From Tipula vernalis (taxonomy: Eukaryota; Arthropoda; Insecta; Diptera; Tipulidae): a stretch of 64,000 nucleotides of DNA. Below are positions 22,651-32,264 of this stretch, piece after piece. How positions within the stretch are numbered: the stretch's first letter is position 1; every line of letters begins with the position of its first letter. Below the pieces are notes generated by a model. It was given only the letters and a program-made list of their open reading frames with translations. It was not told the DNA's origin and made no database searches. The translations under genes were made by a program, and so were the position numbers. The DNA lies in NCBI GenBank assembly GCA_958295665.1, contig OY282560.1:142654091-142718090 (forward strand), written 5' to 3'.

Positions 22651-23135
22651 ATTGTCTTAATGTTCATTCATACAAGGAGATTAGATTTGATTCACTCTTC
22701 ACTCAATACTGTACACTCGTTATAGCACGCGATGTAGTAGTTTCATTCATATAACGACTAATTAAACTATTTATGGCTTATTTGCTCAATTCAATTAGTT
22801 AATTAATGGAGTTGCTCTAATCATAAAAAAGCACATACCTCGAAATAAGGAAAGGTGATATTTCGCCAATACAAACAAATTTAAATCGAATTATTTGATG
22901 TTCGTAACAAATAAGAAAAATAAATAAATCTGTTGCGAAGAGCCTATAAGATAAAATGGTACAATTCCAAGGATTTACGGTCTTTCTACACTACAAAAGA
23001 ACGGTATTCCTTTGAGATGAATTGTTATAACTGGGTCAGCTTTTACATATCTTTTCTCATATTTTGTCAAATATTTTAAATTATCAAGTGAGTTATAGTT
23101 AAAATTTTTTTTTGATCGTACCGAATTTAATTTTT
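22651..23135. other. AT-rich non-coding stretch
   Basis: No gene or repeat boundary is supported here. It may include the unrecognisable 3' end of the LINE relic. Confidence 0.4.
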
Positions 23136-23139
23136 ACGG

Positions 23140-23550
23140 AAGATGCTTCTTATCCTTCTATTTGGTTCACCAATGTTTTCGCCACTTAGCTAACTTACTG
23201 ATGGAACACATAGATACTAAAGTATTCATTGAGATTAATACGTCTTCGGTTAAATCTATTTTTTTTTTTAAATATGTGGACGATATGATTCTGGCTATAG
23301 CAAATTCTGTAGGGTAGATTAAAAAAGAACCAACCAACCTTCGTATCTTGATTTTTAATAATACAAATTCAATGCAAGCTGATTATTCAAGCCCAATATA
23401 ATTCAGTTAAATATTTAAAGGGTTTAAGAAATGCAATTAAACCCAACCCAGTGAACTTTTTGTAAGGCCTCTGTTTTTTCTTTAAATGTTTGGAATACAT
23501 TTTTTATTTATTGTCGTAATTCACACTGATGATGGTGCTCCGTGCTTTAT
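23140..23550 (+). pseudogene. Penelope-like element relic, copy 2
   Basis: The + strand, with one frame change, gives GSPMFSPL then NLLMEHIDTKVFIEINTSS near 23,165-23,245, and FKYVDDMILAIANS near 23,268-23,310. A 'GSPxSPxxAN(i/l)xME' block followed by 'YVDD' is the signature of Penelope-like reverse transcriptases. The nucleotide sequence around YVDD matches copy 1, 3.77 kb upstream in the same orientation. No GIY-YIG endonuclease segment is visible. Confidence 0.65.
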
Positions 23551-23576
23551 ATTATCAAAAACAACAAAAATAATAT

Positions 23577-23695
23577 TTTCATTGTCTACAAATTATCTAC
23601 ATTGTCTACATTTTGTTTACATTGTCTACATCGGAAACTATTGTCTACGCTATTGTCGACTCAAAATTGGCGTAGACGCACAACACTGCATAGTT
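23577..23695. repeat. GTCTAC-rich repeat cluster, copy 2
   Basis: ATTGTCTACA-type words are repeated at least four times, followed by GCGTAGACGCACAACACTG. This matches the cluster at 19,960-20,210, so a Penelope-like fragment and this cluster are associated at both places. Confidence 0.6.
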
Positions 23696-23699
23696 GTAA

Positions 23700-25047
23700 A
23701 TATTGAGTATTATAGATATGATGTTATAGAAGAAATTCAATCGTCATGAAGTATCAATTGTATTTTGAAAATTGATGTTGCAATAATGAAGAAACGTAAT
23801 AACGAAAATTCTTAAATTTTACAAAATATTTAAATTTTTTTTGTTTTTTTTGTGAGATTCGGTTAAACTTCTTTACTATGTACGTATGCAATGTATTTTA
23901 TTATAGAAATAGAGGTTTCGCTGTAAATTTGCATTCTTGCAACTTTAAGTATAATAAATATTTGTCCTTATATTTTTACAAGTATAGCAAGAATCTCACA
24001 TATTCGTAAACATGAATAAGTGAGAGCACATAAAGACGTCGGGAAATATACTCCCACCATACAAAGTATAATATAAATAAGTATACCATATATGTATTAT
24101 GCTTGGAAAATTAAATGGAAATATTATGTTCTCAAATCTAAAAACAAATTATTTACCTCAAGGATTGCTTACAGCTTCGCAAAACTTTATTTTTTAATAT
24201 AATTAGTTAAGTTTGATTTGGAATATTTGCTTTAGTATTAAGGTTAAAAAAGTTGAATAATCTTATTACTCGTAGATGGTTTTGGACATACATTAACTCA
24301 TACTACAGAATACTAGATTTATTATGACAGTTTCCCAAAATATTTTGTTTTAATTAATATTTTATTATTATTAGTAGTTAGTGAATATACATTAGGATGG
24401 ACATTAAATTTGACCGAATTAATTTTTTTTGCGGTTGAATATAACATTTAAATCGAAATGTTGATTCTACGAAAACCTACAAATATATATTGTGACATCT
24501 ACATATAACTATTCCAAATTAATTTTCCACGAATATTTTATTATCCAAATAAATTCTGATATGAAACAATTTATGCGGGACTTCTCTCGGGTCTTATACT
24601 TAGTTTTTGTGAAAATAAATCCTAGCAATGTTGTCATTGTTTATATTAAACCATGATTTTTAATTTTTATTTCCAGAAAACTAGAACTAATCGAAAAATA
24701 AAAATTCATTTTTAATTAATAATTATTATTTTTATACAAACAAAATAATTTATTTACAAAAAAACCAAAATAATAATAAATAATAATAATTGTATTGTGA
24801 TTACGGTATAAAATTGTTAAACTTACAAAAAAAAAAACAAAAAACATGTTTAATTATCGTATGTCAAAAAGCATTATTAATAGGTTATTGAAAAAAATCA
24901 TTGAGTATGATAATATAAAAAAATTAATTAAAAAAAATTATATTTATTTATTTTTAATTAAACAAAAAAATGTTAATCAATAAAATCGGTTCGTCGTTAA
25001 TTGTTCGCGGAATTCGATAGCATATAGCGTTAAATTTTCATATGGTC
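23700..25047. other. AT-rich upstream region of the host exon
   Basis: Very AT-rich DNA with no transposon signature that I could recognise, in contrast to most of the window. It probably contains the promoter and 5' leader of the exon at 25,252. Confidence 0.4.
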
Positions 25048-25054
25048 TATAAAA
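25048..25054 (+). promoter_or_regulatory. Possible TATA box
   Basis: TATAAAA lies about 200 bp upstream of the exon's ATG. In DNA this AT-rich the word is frequent by chance, and no arthropod initiator (TCAGT) is visible about 30 bp downstream, so this is only a candidate. Confidence 0.15.
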
Positions 25055-25251
25055 TGTTTTTATTTGAAATATATACATATAATTAAAAATTATTTGATAA
25101 AGTAAAATATCAAAAAAAAAAACGAAAAATTTAATTAATATATTTATGTATATGTAAAATAAAAAACGTTTAAAAATTAATTAAATTTTATTAAGTGTTT
25201 ATATTATAAAATAGTAGAATTAAACAAAAAAAAATTAATTTAAAAATAAAA

Positions 25252-25401
25252 ATGGCTATGGTTATTTCGGGTCGTGCGAAAGCGGTTATCGCGGCGCTCG
25301 TTTGTTTTATATTACTCGGTGCGGTTTTAGTGACGGGTTCGACGAAAGGATGGTTTGTTCCACATAAATATCACGGCGAACGTGTTGCAGCTAGAATACA
25401 G
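25252..25401 (+). CDS. Initial coding exon of a membrane-anchored or secreted protein
   Basis: The exon is exactly 50 codons (150 nt, phase 0) from an ATG in good insect context (AAAAATGG) to ACAG|GTAATA. The peptide starts MAMVISGRAKAVIAALVCFI and continues LLGAVLVTGSTKGWFVPHKY. It has a short basic N-terminus (R8, K10), then a hydrophobic helix (about residues 11-29) and a polar segment, as in a signal peptide or type II signal anchor. Codon use is far richer in G/C (many GCG, TCG, GTT, GGT) than any other frame nearby, which supports selection for coding. Past the donor the frame becomes I/Y/F-only. The family is not recognised. Later exons lie downstream, perhaps outside the window, so much of the remaining sequence could be its intron. 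Confidence 0.7.
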
Positions 25402-26391
25402 GTAATATTAATTATAATTGATATTTATTTTTAAATTTTAATTATTTGTGTATTAAAATAAAACATTTTTTTAATGTGGTTTGCTTAGAAATTGCTTCCT
25501 GAATATGTCATTACGCGCTTATGTATTTAAATACTTCAGGTTTCCTATTTCTCATATTGGGAAAGCCTCATCGTCAAAAACATTTCACTAACCAGCACTT
25601 GTATAAAGAAAGAGCTTTGGAACTTATTGGTCCTTGAAAACATTTTTTGTTTTCGAATATCTAATTTCAAATAATATGACCCGGTCCCACCAGTTCAATA
25701 ATTTGAAATTTCTGTTTGACAGTGATATTTTTTATTTGTATTACCAAATAATTTTATCAATTTAGACATTCCTAAACGTCAATAAAAAATCATAATAAAA
25801 ACAATAAAGTTAAATATAAAGAATAAGGATGAATTCCTAAATGGGAAATTGTTATTTTTTAAATTGTAAACCTTGCAAGTTAACATTTACAGTGGATTTT
25901 AAAGGCGTTAAAATGATTAAAATAAAATATTTAGGCTGTATTATTACCCTAAACAATCTAACATACTACCGAGGCATTCGAACGTCAGCTGATTCATAAA
26001 CAAGAATTATGGGTTCAACAACCCCTATTGCTTTCATATTTACAGGCAAAGACGTTTGTTAATCAGGATAGTTAAAATTGTTTTCAGTCGTTGTTAAGTA
26101 CTTTTTTATGAAACGTCTTTTAAAATGCAACGAAAGCTGCTTAGCCGCGTTTCATAATGATACATCGGAGCTTTACTAAAAGTGTTTAAGTAGTTTTCTG
26201 CTTACAAATTTTTAAGTCATCTTAATATCATTTTTGAAATATTTTAAACTTAGAAAACAACACCAAAGTTTGTCTTAGTTTGCCAAAGAAGTTCCTAGCA
26301 AATAACAAAAAATGTAGTGTGAGTATACTAAATAGTTTACATTTAGGAAATTTTTGTATCGTTCAACAAACGATGGTAGTGACTAAATTTA
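25402..26391. other. Presumed intron sequence
   Basis: It begins GTAATATTAATT directly after the exon. The rest is AT-rich and has no recognisable gene or mobile element. Confidence 0.4.
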
Positions 26392-27146
26392 TTCAACACA
26401 AATCAAAAATCCAAAAGTCATATGGGTTTTCTCGAATGGCCGTGGTAGGCACTTGATGCAAAAATTATCAAATGGCCGGTCCCTGAGGTCGGTTATATAA
26501 ATAACAAGCAAAATTTGCATTAAATGTTGTATGATTTTCCGTCGGCGAAATGTGTTCAATAAAAATTAAAAGTCCCAAGGTTAAATGATTTTTCTCAAAT
26601 GTTCGTAGTATGCACTTGAGCAACAATTATCTAATGTTCGGACCTTGGTGTCGGTCATATAAATAACAAGCAATATTTACATCAAATGTTCTACCATTTT
26701 CCGCCGACGAAATTTGTTCAACAAAAATCAAAAGCCCCAAGGTCAAATCGTTTTTCTCCCATGCTCGTAGTAAGCGATTGATGCAAAAATTATCAAATGG
26801 CTGGTCCCTGGCGTTAACCATACTCTCTATGCAACATTTATCAAATGGCCGGTCCCTGGGGTCGGTCATATAAATAACAAGCAATATTTGCATTAAATTT
26901 TGTACGATTTTCCGCCGACGAAATTTGGTCAATAAAAATCAAAAGTTTCAAGGTCAAATGATTTTTTCGAATGTTCATAGTATGCACTTGATGCAAAAAT
27001 TATCGAACGGCCAGTCCCTGGGGTCGGTCATATAAATAACAAGCAATATTTGCATCAAATGTTGTAGGATTTTCTGCCGGCGAAATTTGTTCAACAAAAA
27101 ATCAAAAGTCCCAAGGTCAAATGATTTTTCTCGAATGTTTATTCAG
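26392..27146 (+). repeat. Tandem array of a 162-bp unit, about 4.4 copies
   Basis: Units begin at 26,392, 26,555, 26,717, 26,928 and 27,090 with TTCAACAAAAATCAAAAGTC-like sequence and contain CAAATGGCCGGTCCCTGGGG and CATATAAATAACAAGCAATA. The periods are 163, 162, 211 and 162 bp. The third unit is longer by 49 bp because ATTATCAAATGGCYGGTCCC is duplicated inside it. The last unit is partial. One sub-frame remains open for about 100 codons on the minus strand because of the repeat, not because it codes. Confidence 0.92.
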
Positions 27147-29160
27147 GCATATAATTTGTTTTACCACTCCATATAAATACGTATACGTATACAAGAAAAT
27201 TGTTATTTTTTTGCTATGTTCTTCACAGACATGATATTTATATTTTAAATAATAAAACAAAGAATAAGAAGCTACAGTTGTTACGATTTTTAATTATTAC
27301 ACCCCGCAACTAAGCATCTAATTTGGTCTTGATCAATGTGGTTCCAAGTTTGCACCGGATGTTGACTTAACTGAAGGGTGGTAAACGGCTGTTAAGTGCC
27401 TTTGAAGTATGTCACACAAGTGCTTGATAAGGTTAAGTTAATTGAATAATAACCTCTTCTAACGCGACATTGCCAGGAGTGTGAGATCTTTCATTCTCAT
27501 CACCAGAAGAACATTGCTGCCAAAGAATAGCAAACGGTACTACATAAGGTCCCAAGAAATCAGTATTGTACGAAGAACACAACTATGGCCCCCTATTTAG
27601 AGAGCTGAGTTCATAGGCCAACACACCTTTTATCTTTCGGGCATATAACCGTATAACATACGGTATGTAAGGTTGGACGTCTTAAAAGCGAACAGCGAAA
27701 GGGTTGTGAATGTCTTGAGCACCCGAAAAATTTTAAAAGATAGAAACAAACAAACAAAACCCTTTAATAGATTATAAATATAAAACAAAAGCTCTAAATA
27801 CAGAATAGACCCATTATTAATTCCTCAAAATTCATCTCCGAGCATAGATAACTCAATGTTAAATCAGGTATCCTTAAACAGCGCTTCCTTTCTCTGCAAA
27901 CCAATTAACGTAGTCCCACTTAAATGAACGTATTATATTAGTATTTAAGGCACCTGCCTTAGTTCTCATATAACAATTTTAATTTATTTGAAAAACTTAC
28001 CAACATCCACCTAACTCCCCGCAGCCAATACACAGACGCAACCTTCCTCACCCTCTAGGTCCCCCAACTCACAACACACCCCCTTATTCAACATTCCAAC
28101 AGTATCACTAATTAAGAACCACTCGAACCAATCAACCACACGCTCCAAATTTATCTGCTGCTTAATTCACCCAAACACATGTCTAAAAATCCAATGTTGG
28201 ATTCCTTTGGATCCTCTCTCTATAAATATCTCAACCCCAATCCCGCTTACCTGAATTATAATAATGAAACAAATTATAGTAATGAATTTATACTAGAAGT
28301 ATGAGTAGTTGCTGACCAAGTTACAAATGATTTTAATAATCATAAAAAAATTTGACTGATTTAAATTTCAATGACTTTTGTTCTGCGAGTTTTTTAAATA
28401 AAAACAAAAAATAAAATGAAAGAAACAAAATATGGAGATAAGTCAAAACTGTTCCACTGTAAAAGATTATTTCATAAGAATCGCAAGTTTCATTGAAAGT
28501 ATTTTATACTAATAAAAATATCGAAAAACCGTCATTCCAATAGAATCGACCCAAGTGCAGAAAGCATGTTTGTTTTATGCTTCATACCTTTCTACTTTTA
28601 AGATTTCCTGCAACGGGATTATTTCGGAATTCTTATTCGGAACAACCTTACCAACCGTAAAATACCATCAAGATCTCTAAAAAAAAAAATTGTAAATTTG
28701 GTTTCAAACATTGAATGAACAATTATATTCATAATTACACATCAAAGTTAGATAGGAAGACCGGGTGCAAACATTTCCAAATATATAAAATTGTCTAGTT
28801 TGGTCTAATTAAGAATTGTAAATTAGACCTTATTCTGGAATTCCTCCATGAGTCTTTATTGAAAACACAAAAACAACTAAACATAATATAAATACTATTT
28901 CGAGATTTTTATTTAATAAGTTTCTTTATTCTACCTGAAACTTCAAATGGCAACTACCAAAAAAAATATATTCATTAACCTTGGTTTTTTTTTAAAAGAA
29001 AAGCTCGTTAAGGAAATTCAGTAAAGTAACTTTAAAGTAACTTGAGCTCTAAATTTCGAATGATTGAGTTCGAAACCAAAGCATTAGCTAAAAATTTCGA
29101 ATAAACTTTAACTTAATCGAATGCCTCACTAGCAAAAAATAAATATTTGTTCAAAAAAAT
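27147..29160. other. Non-coding stretch with two GC-richer blocks
   Basis: At 27,300-27,720 the GC content is visibly higher than the surroundings, but I recognise no domain. At 28,000-28,260 the + strand is C/A-rich and G-poor and includes a CTCTCTATAAATATCT sequence. The rest is ordinary AT-rich DNA. Confidence 0.4.
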
Positions 29161-29235
29161 TTCACAGGTTTTGTAAAATGTAGTTTGTGGATTTGTTTTG
29201 TGTATCTTCTTACAACTTTTGAAATTGAAATTTTT

Positions 29236-29320
29236 TATAAATTTCGTGTTAAATAAACAAATTATTACAAGAAAATGAAAACAATTCTCAACATCTGATA
29301 ACGATCAGATTTTTAATAAC
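29236..29320 (+). repeat. Family-A repeat fragment, copy A2
   Basis: A stretch including AAATTATTACAAGAAAATGA matches the equivalent parts of copies A3 and A5 (near 34,930 and 54,365). Only this short part is recognisable. Confidence 0.6.
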
Positions 29321-29339
29321 ATCTCAGGCGGGAGCCTAG

Positions 29340-29475
29340 TGAAATCCCAGAAAAATAAATCCCATGAATATAAAATCCCAAATGTAAAATAAATCCCAAA
29401 AAGCATAATCCATAAAATGAAAATCCCTAATATGAAAACCCATAAATTCCAAAACAGCGGAAATCCCTAATTTGA
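29340..29475. repeat. AAATCCCxxA short-repeat array
   Basis: AAATCCC or AATCCC recurs about eight times at irregular 12-20 bp spacing. It is close to a family-A fragment, as is the related array at 15,258. Confidence 0.6.
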
Positions 29476-29567
29476 TACTCCCAACATTTCAAAAAATACA
29501 CAAAATTAATAAAGAGTAGAAATTAAAATTGTATTTGTTTCAAATTAGTAGTTTGTGGAGTATAAAA

Positions 29568-30293
29568 TTAATTAGTAAGATGAATATTGTGAGCAATATT
29601 TCTTAAATATTCTAATTTTATAGTTGAAATTCTTCTTTTGATAACACGTTTGATGGTTTTATATTTGATTATGTTTTGTTTCTTTTTCGGAAATCTTTGT
29701 CCGGTATTAATTTTGTTAATATTTGTTTTAGAAACAATCATTTCCTTTCCAAGATGTGCTATCATTTGTTACAGCCCACTGTTCTTATTACCTTATTAAG
29801 GCCAAGCCTCGACGCTGTTTTGACTACGAGGGAAATTGCCTTTTGCTTTGTTTTCGACAGACCAAAAATTAGGGTCATAACGCGGTTTTTTGTTACACCT
29901 GCTTCCGATTATGTAATTAGATTTAACCCATCTAGCAATTTTTTTTTGCATTTTCATCTACAAGATTATTATACAGTTCAGTATAATAAAGGGACATTTT
30001 ATCAGGAGGAACAAATGCGAGGCTTTTAATTATTCTAATTTGGAGATTAAAATCTTCACTTTTGCCGTATTTACTCGCTGCTCCACACTTTTGCACTTGG
30101 CACCATAAGATCTGCGCAAAATGGAAAAGACAGCCTTTAAATTATGTATTAGGAAAATATGCTTCGGCTGCTAAATAAATGGTTTCGGCTGCTAATAATT
30201 ATTTTTTTCATTTTGCACTTTCTTATCTGCGAGCACAAAAAGCTCATTTTCGAGAAAACGTAAGTGCTGCGGTATGTCAATTTCATCGATATT
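29568..30293 (-). pseudogene. MULE-like (FLYWCH) transposon relic, C-terminal part
   Basis: The minus strand has a long, mostly readable protein-like stretch in changing frames: FSILRRSYGAKCKSVEQRVN near 30,080, WVKSNYIIGSRC near 29,930, then NKAKGNFPRSQNSVEAWPNK near 29,820, and a lysine-rich end at 29,568 that includes KTNINKINTGQRFPKKKQN. Together with the FLYWCH segment upstream at 31,207-31,526 this resembles FLYWCH-containing Mutator-like elements, whose C-terminus carries an 'xxxW...v' stretch and a basic tail. The catalytic middle domain is not visible. The retroposon at 30,294 separates the two parts. Confidence 0.6.
30281..30293. other. 13-bp target-site duplication, left
   Basis: TTTCATCGATATT is repeated exactly at 31,053-31,065 on the other side of the retroposon. 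Confidence 0.92.
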
Positions 30294-31052
30294 AGTATTA
30301 TTATTATTATTGTAGGGCCATGCGGGCGATCAGCCACTTCGCACTGCGACCTAAAAGATCTATTGTGTTGGACCCTGCTTAATTATCCGTCCAGTCATTA
30401 TTCAGGTTCTTAATGAACCTGACAATACTGCCTCCCGGTACGAGATACATACTATCTGGGCTTATTGCTCTCCTTCCTAGATGTTTACTACAGCATGTAG
30501 TTCCGCTAGAAAGACGGTAGCATTGGAGTCCAAGGATTTCGATAGGGTTGTCCCACTCCCATATATTCCTACTCCTGCCCCGTCTTCCGTTTGCTTTTAC
30601 TATTACGAGTTGCTGGGAATTGCAAATCACCTATAGGTCACCCAGCTATACTACAGGAAGGCTAAATAAAACTGGAGGGTGCCTGGTATCCAGAGTCCGC
30701 ATATTTTGGATTGATTAACCTATCAGCCATTCATCCATCGGCATATGCTGTTCCATCGTAGATTAAGGTTTTTTGTCAAGGTTTTCTCCTTTAGCGCCGT
30801 ACTTTAGCCTGTTCCAAATGGCCAAAAATATGCCAAATGGCCTTAGTTACCATTGGTTGCCACGAGGAGGCAGTACGTACACTTCCGAATTGTGAACAGG
30901 TTACCTCTTACACAATTGTACCCAACACGCAGCTGCCTAATAACAAGACCAGAACAGCTCACGTGATGCGCACCCTACTGGAAGGTTACGGAGTTGGTAG
31001 ATTAACCTATTCAACTTTGGCCCCCCCTCCCCTCCAATAGACGCCAAACCAC
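30294..31052 (-). mobile_element. SINE-like or short non-autonomous retroposon, copy 1
   Basis: The element is 759 bp and oriented on the minus strand. It begins GTGGTTTGGCGTCTATTGGA and ends in GATCGCCCGCATGGCCCTAC followed by (AAT)n. A perfect 13-bp target duplication flanks it. Its composition (close to 50% GC) contrasts strongly with the surroundings. Copy 2 at 46,291 starts at the same point, so the 5' end is a true terminus rather than random truncation. It has no long open frame. A 70-codon frame (VKSNGRRGRSRNIWEWDNP-like) is shared by both copies and may descend from a parental LINE or simply be an accident. No polymerase III A/B boxes were recognised. Confidence 0.85.
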
Positions 31053-31065
31053 TTTCATCGATATT
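31053..31065. other. 13-bp target-site duplication, right
   Basis: TTTCATCGATATT, identical to 30,281-30,293. Confidence 0.92.
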
Positions 31066-31126
31066 TTCAGGCTATTTGATTTTGCTACCACGAATTCGTG
31101 TTATTTTGCTTTTTTGCGCAATTTTA

Positions 31127-31175
31127 TTAGTAGACGCGTGCATTAGGTAGACTATTTAGTAGACGCGTGCATTAG
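31127..31175 (+). repeat. Two-copy 28-bp direct repeat
   Basis: TAGTAGACGCGTGCATTAGG occurs twice in succession, about 28 bp apart, between the retroposon and the FLYWCH segment. Confidence 0.8.
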
Positions 31176-31206
31176 GTTTACAACCTATAATTATTTCCCG
31201 AGCAAT

Positions 31207-31526
31207 TTACGATGGTGGTTCGGAACTATTTGTAGCCTGATTTTTTAGTTTTGCATTACAGCCAGCAAGATGAACTTCTGAAGCTCGAGGATCATGTGAA
31301 TGATCAAAAAGCGAAGCACTAATTTTGCACTGATTTTTCTCTAAAAATGTAGTAATTTTTCGTTTGCAAGAATTTTTTTTCTTTCTGCACATCTCCATTT
31401 ATAAATATTAATTTTTTCTGAGTCCAAATGGTAACAGAATCCGTCATGATATAAATTATTCCCACCTTTCTGGTTTTTTACTATTTTTATTTTGTATTGA
31501 GACCTAAATACGAATATATTATTCAT
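31207..31526 (-). pseudogene. FLYWCH zinc-finger relic (N-terminal part of MULE-like element)
   Basis: On the minus strand the frame opens with FVFRSQYKIKIVKNQKGGNN and continues LYHDGFCYHL..., then YKWRCAERKK, changes frame, and continues CKRKITTF...LFDHSHDPRASEVHLA. This reproduces the FLYWCH pattern F-(x)n-L-(x)n-Y-(x)n-W-x-C-(x)n-C-(x)n-H-x-H. FLYWCH domains occur in many insect Mutator-like transposon proteins. One frameshift near 31,370 breaks it. It is read as the N-terminus of the relic continued at 29,568-30,293. Confidence 0.7.
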
Positions 31527-31775
31527 AAACTAATTTTTTGTACATATAAAATAATTACCTTTAAAATTTGAATTGATTAAAGACTTTTATTATAATAAGT
31601 TTATTATAAATTCTAATAAGTACGAAATTCTTATTGTGTTTTAAATCGAAATTTCTAAACTTCGAACTTTTAATTCAGAGAACTGCTGATTTCGGTTTGT
31701 AATTGAAAAAAAAACTAAAAGAAATCAGATATTATATATGCCGACTACTAATATGAATGAACATGAGAATATAAA

Positions 31776-32264
31776 GGCATAATCTTGCATCAAAATTTTT
31801 TAGAAGCTTTGTTAGTGGTATACCTTTTCATTATTCGCCATAGGTTCCATAAGGGATCCTTAGTAAAAGTGATCTTTTTGGCTTCAAGTTTTTCAATGAA
31901 AAAACTATAAAAAATATTATAAAACGTTTACATAAAAGTTTTCTGCATATCTTTAACTATATAAGAAGGCTATATTGGTAATTAATAAATAATAATTGGA
32001 GAAATAATAAAATTAAATTGTATGTAAAATATATTTTTGGAACTTTTCTTTTGGAGTAAAACAGTACTTGCTAAATTTATCTTTAGTTTTACTAGTGATG
32101 AATAGGAAATGGTAGTGAATACGAAAAAAAATTATTTCTTCACAAAATTATCCCACGTTCTTAATATTTTGTGAATTTGTCTTGCTTTTCCTACAATTTT
32201 TGTACTTGAAATTTTTGATTAAATTTTACCAAATTTGTACTGTTATCACACAGCTTTCTATGTA
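31776..32264 (+). repeat. Family-A repeat, copy A3, left segment
   Basis: Starts GGCATAATCTTGCATC, then TTAGAAGCTTTGTTAGTGG, AGCTTCAAGTTTTTCAATGA and TTATCTTTAGTTTTACTAGT, all in the same order as copy A5. It stops at CTATGTA where the pogo element begins. A5 reads straight through at this point (CTATGTAATGTATATTGAC), giving an independent view of the empty site. Confidence 0.85.

Noticed and set aside
25048..25054. Confident core promoter for the 25,252 exon
   Set aside because: TATAAAA is present, but such words are common in this DNA and no initiator or downstream element supports it. It is kept only as a low-confidence feature.
26392..27146. Regularly spaced repeats reminiscent of a CRISPR array
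   Set aside because: The whole 162-bp unit is repeated, not a short repeat with unique spacers, and the DNA is eukaryotic.
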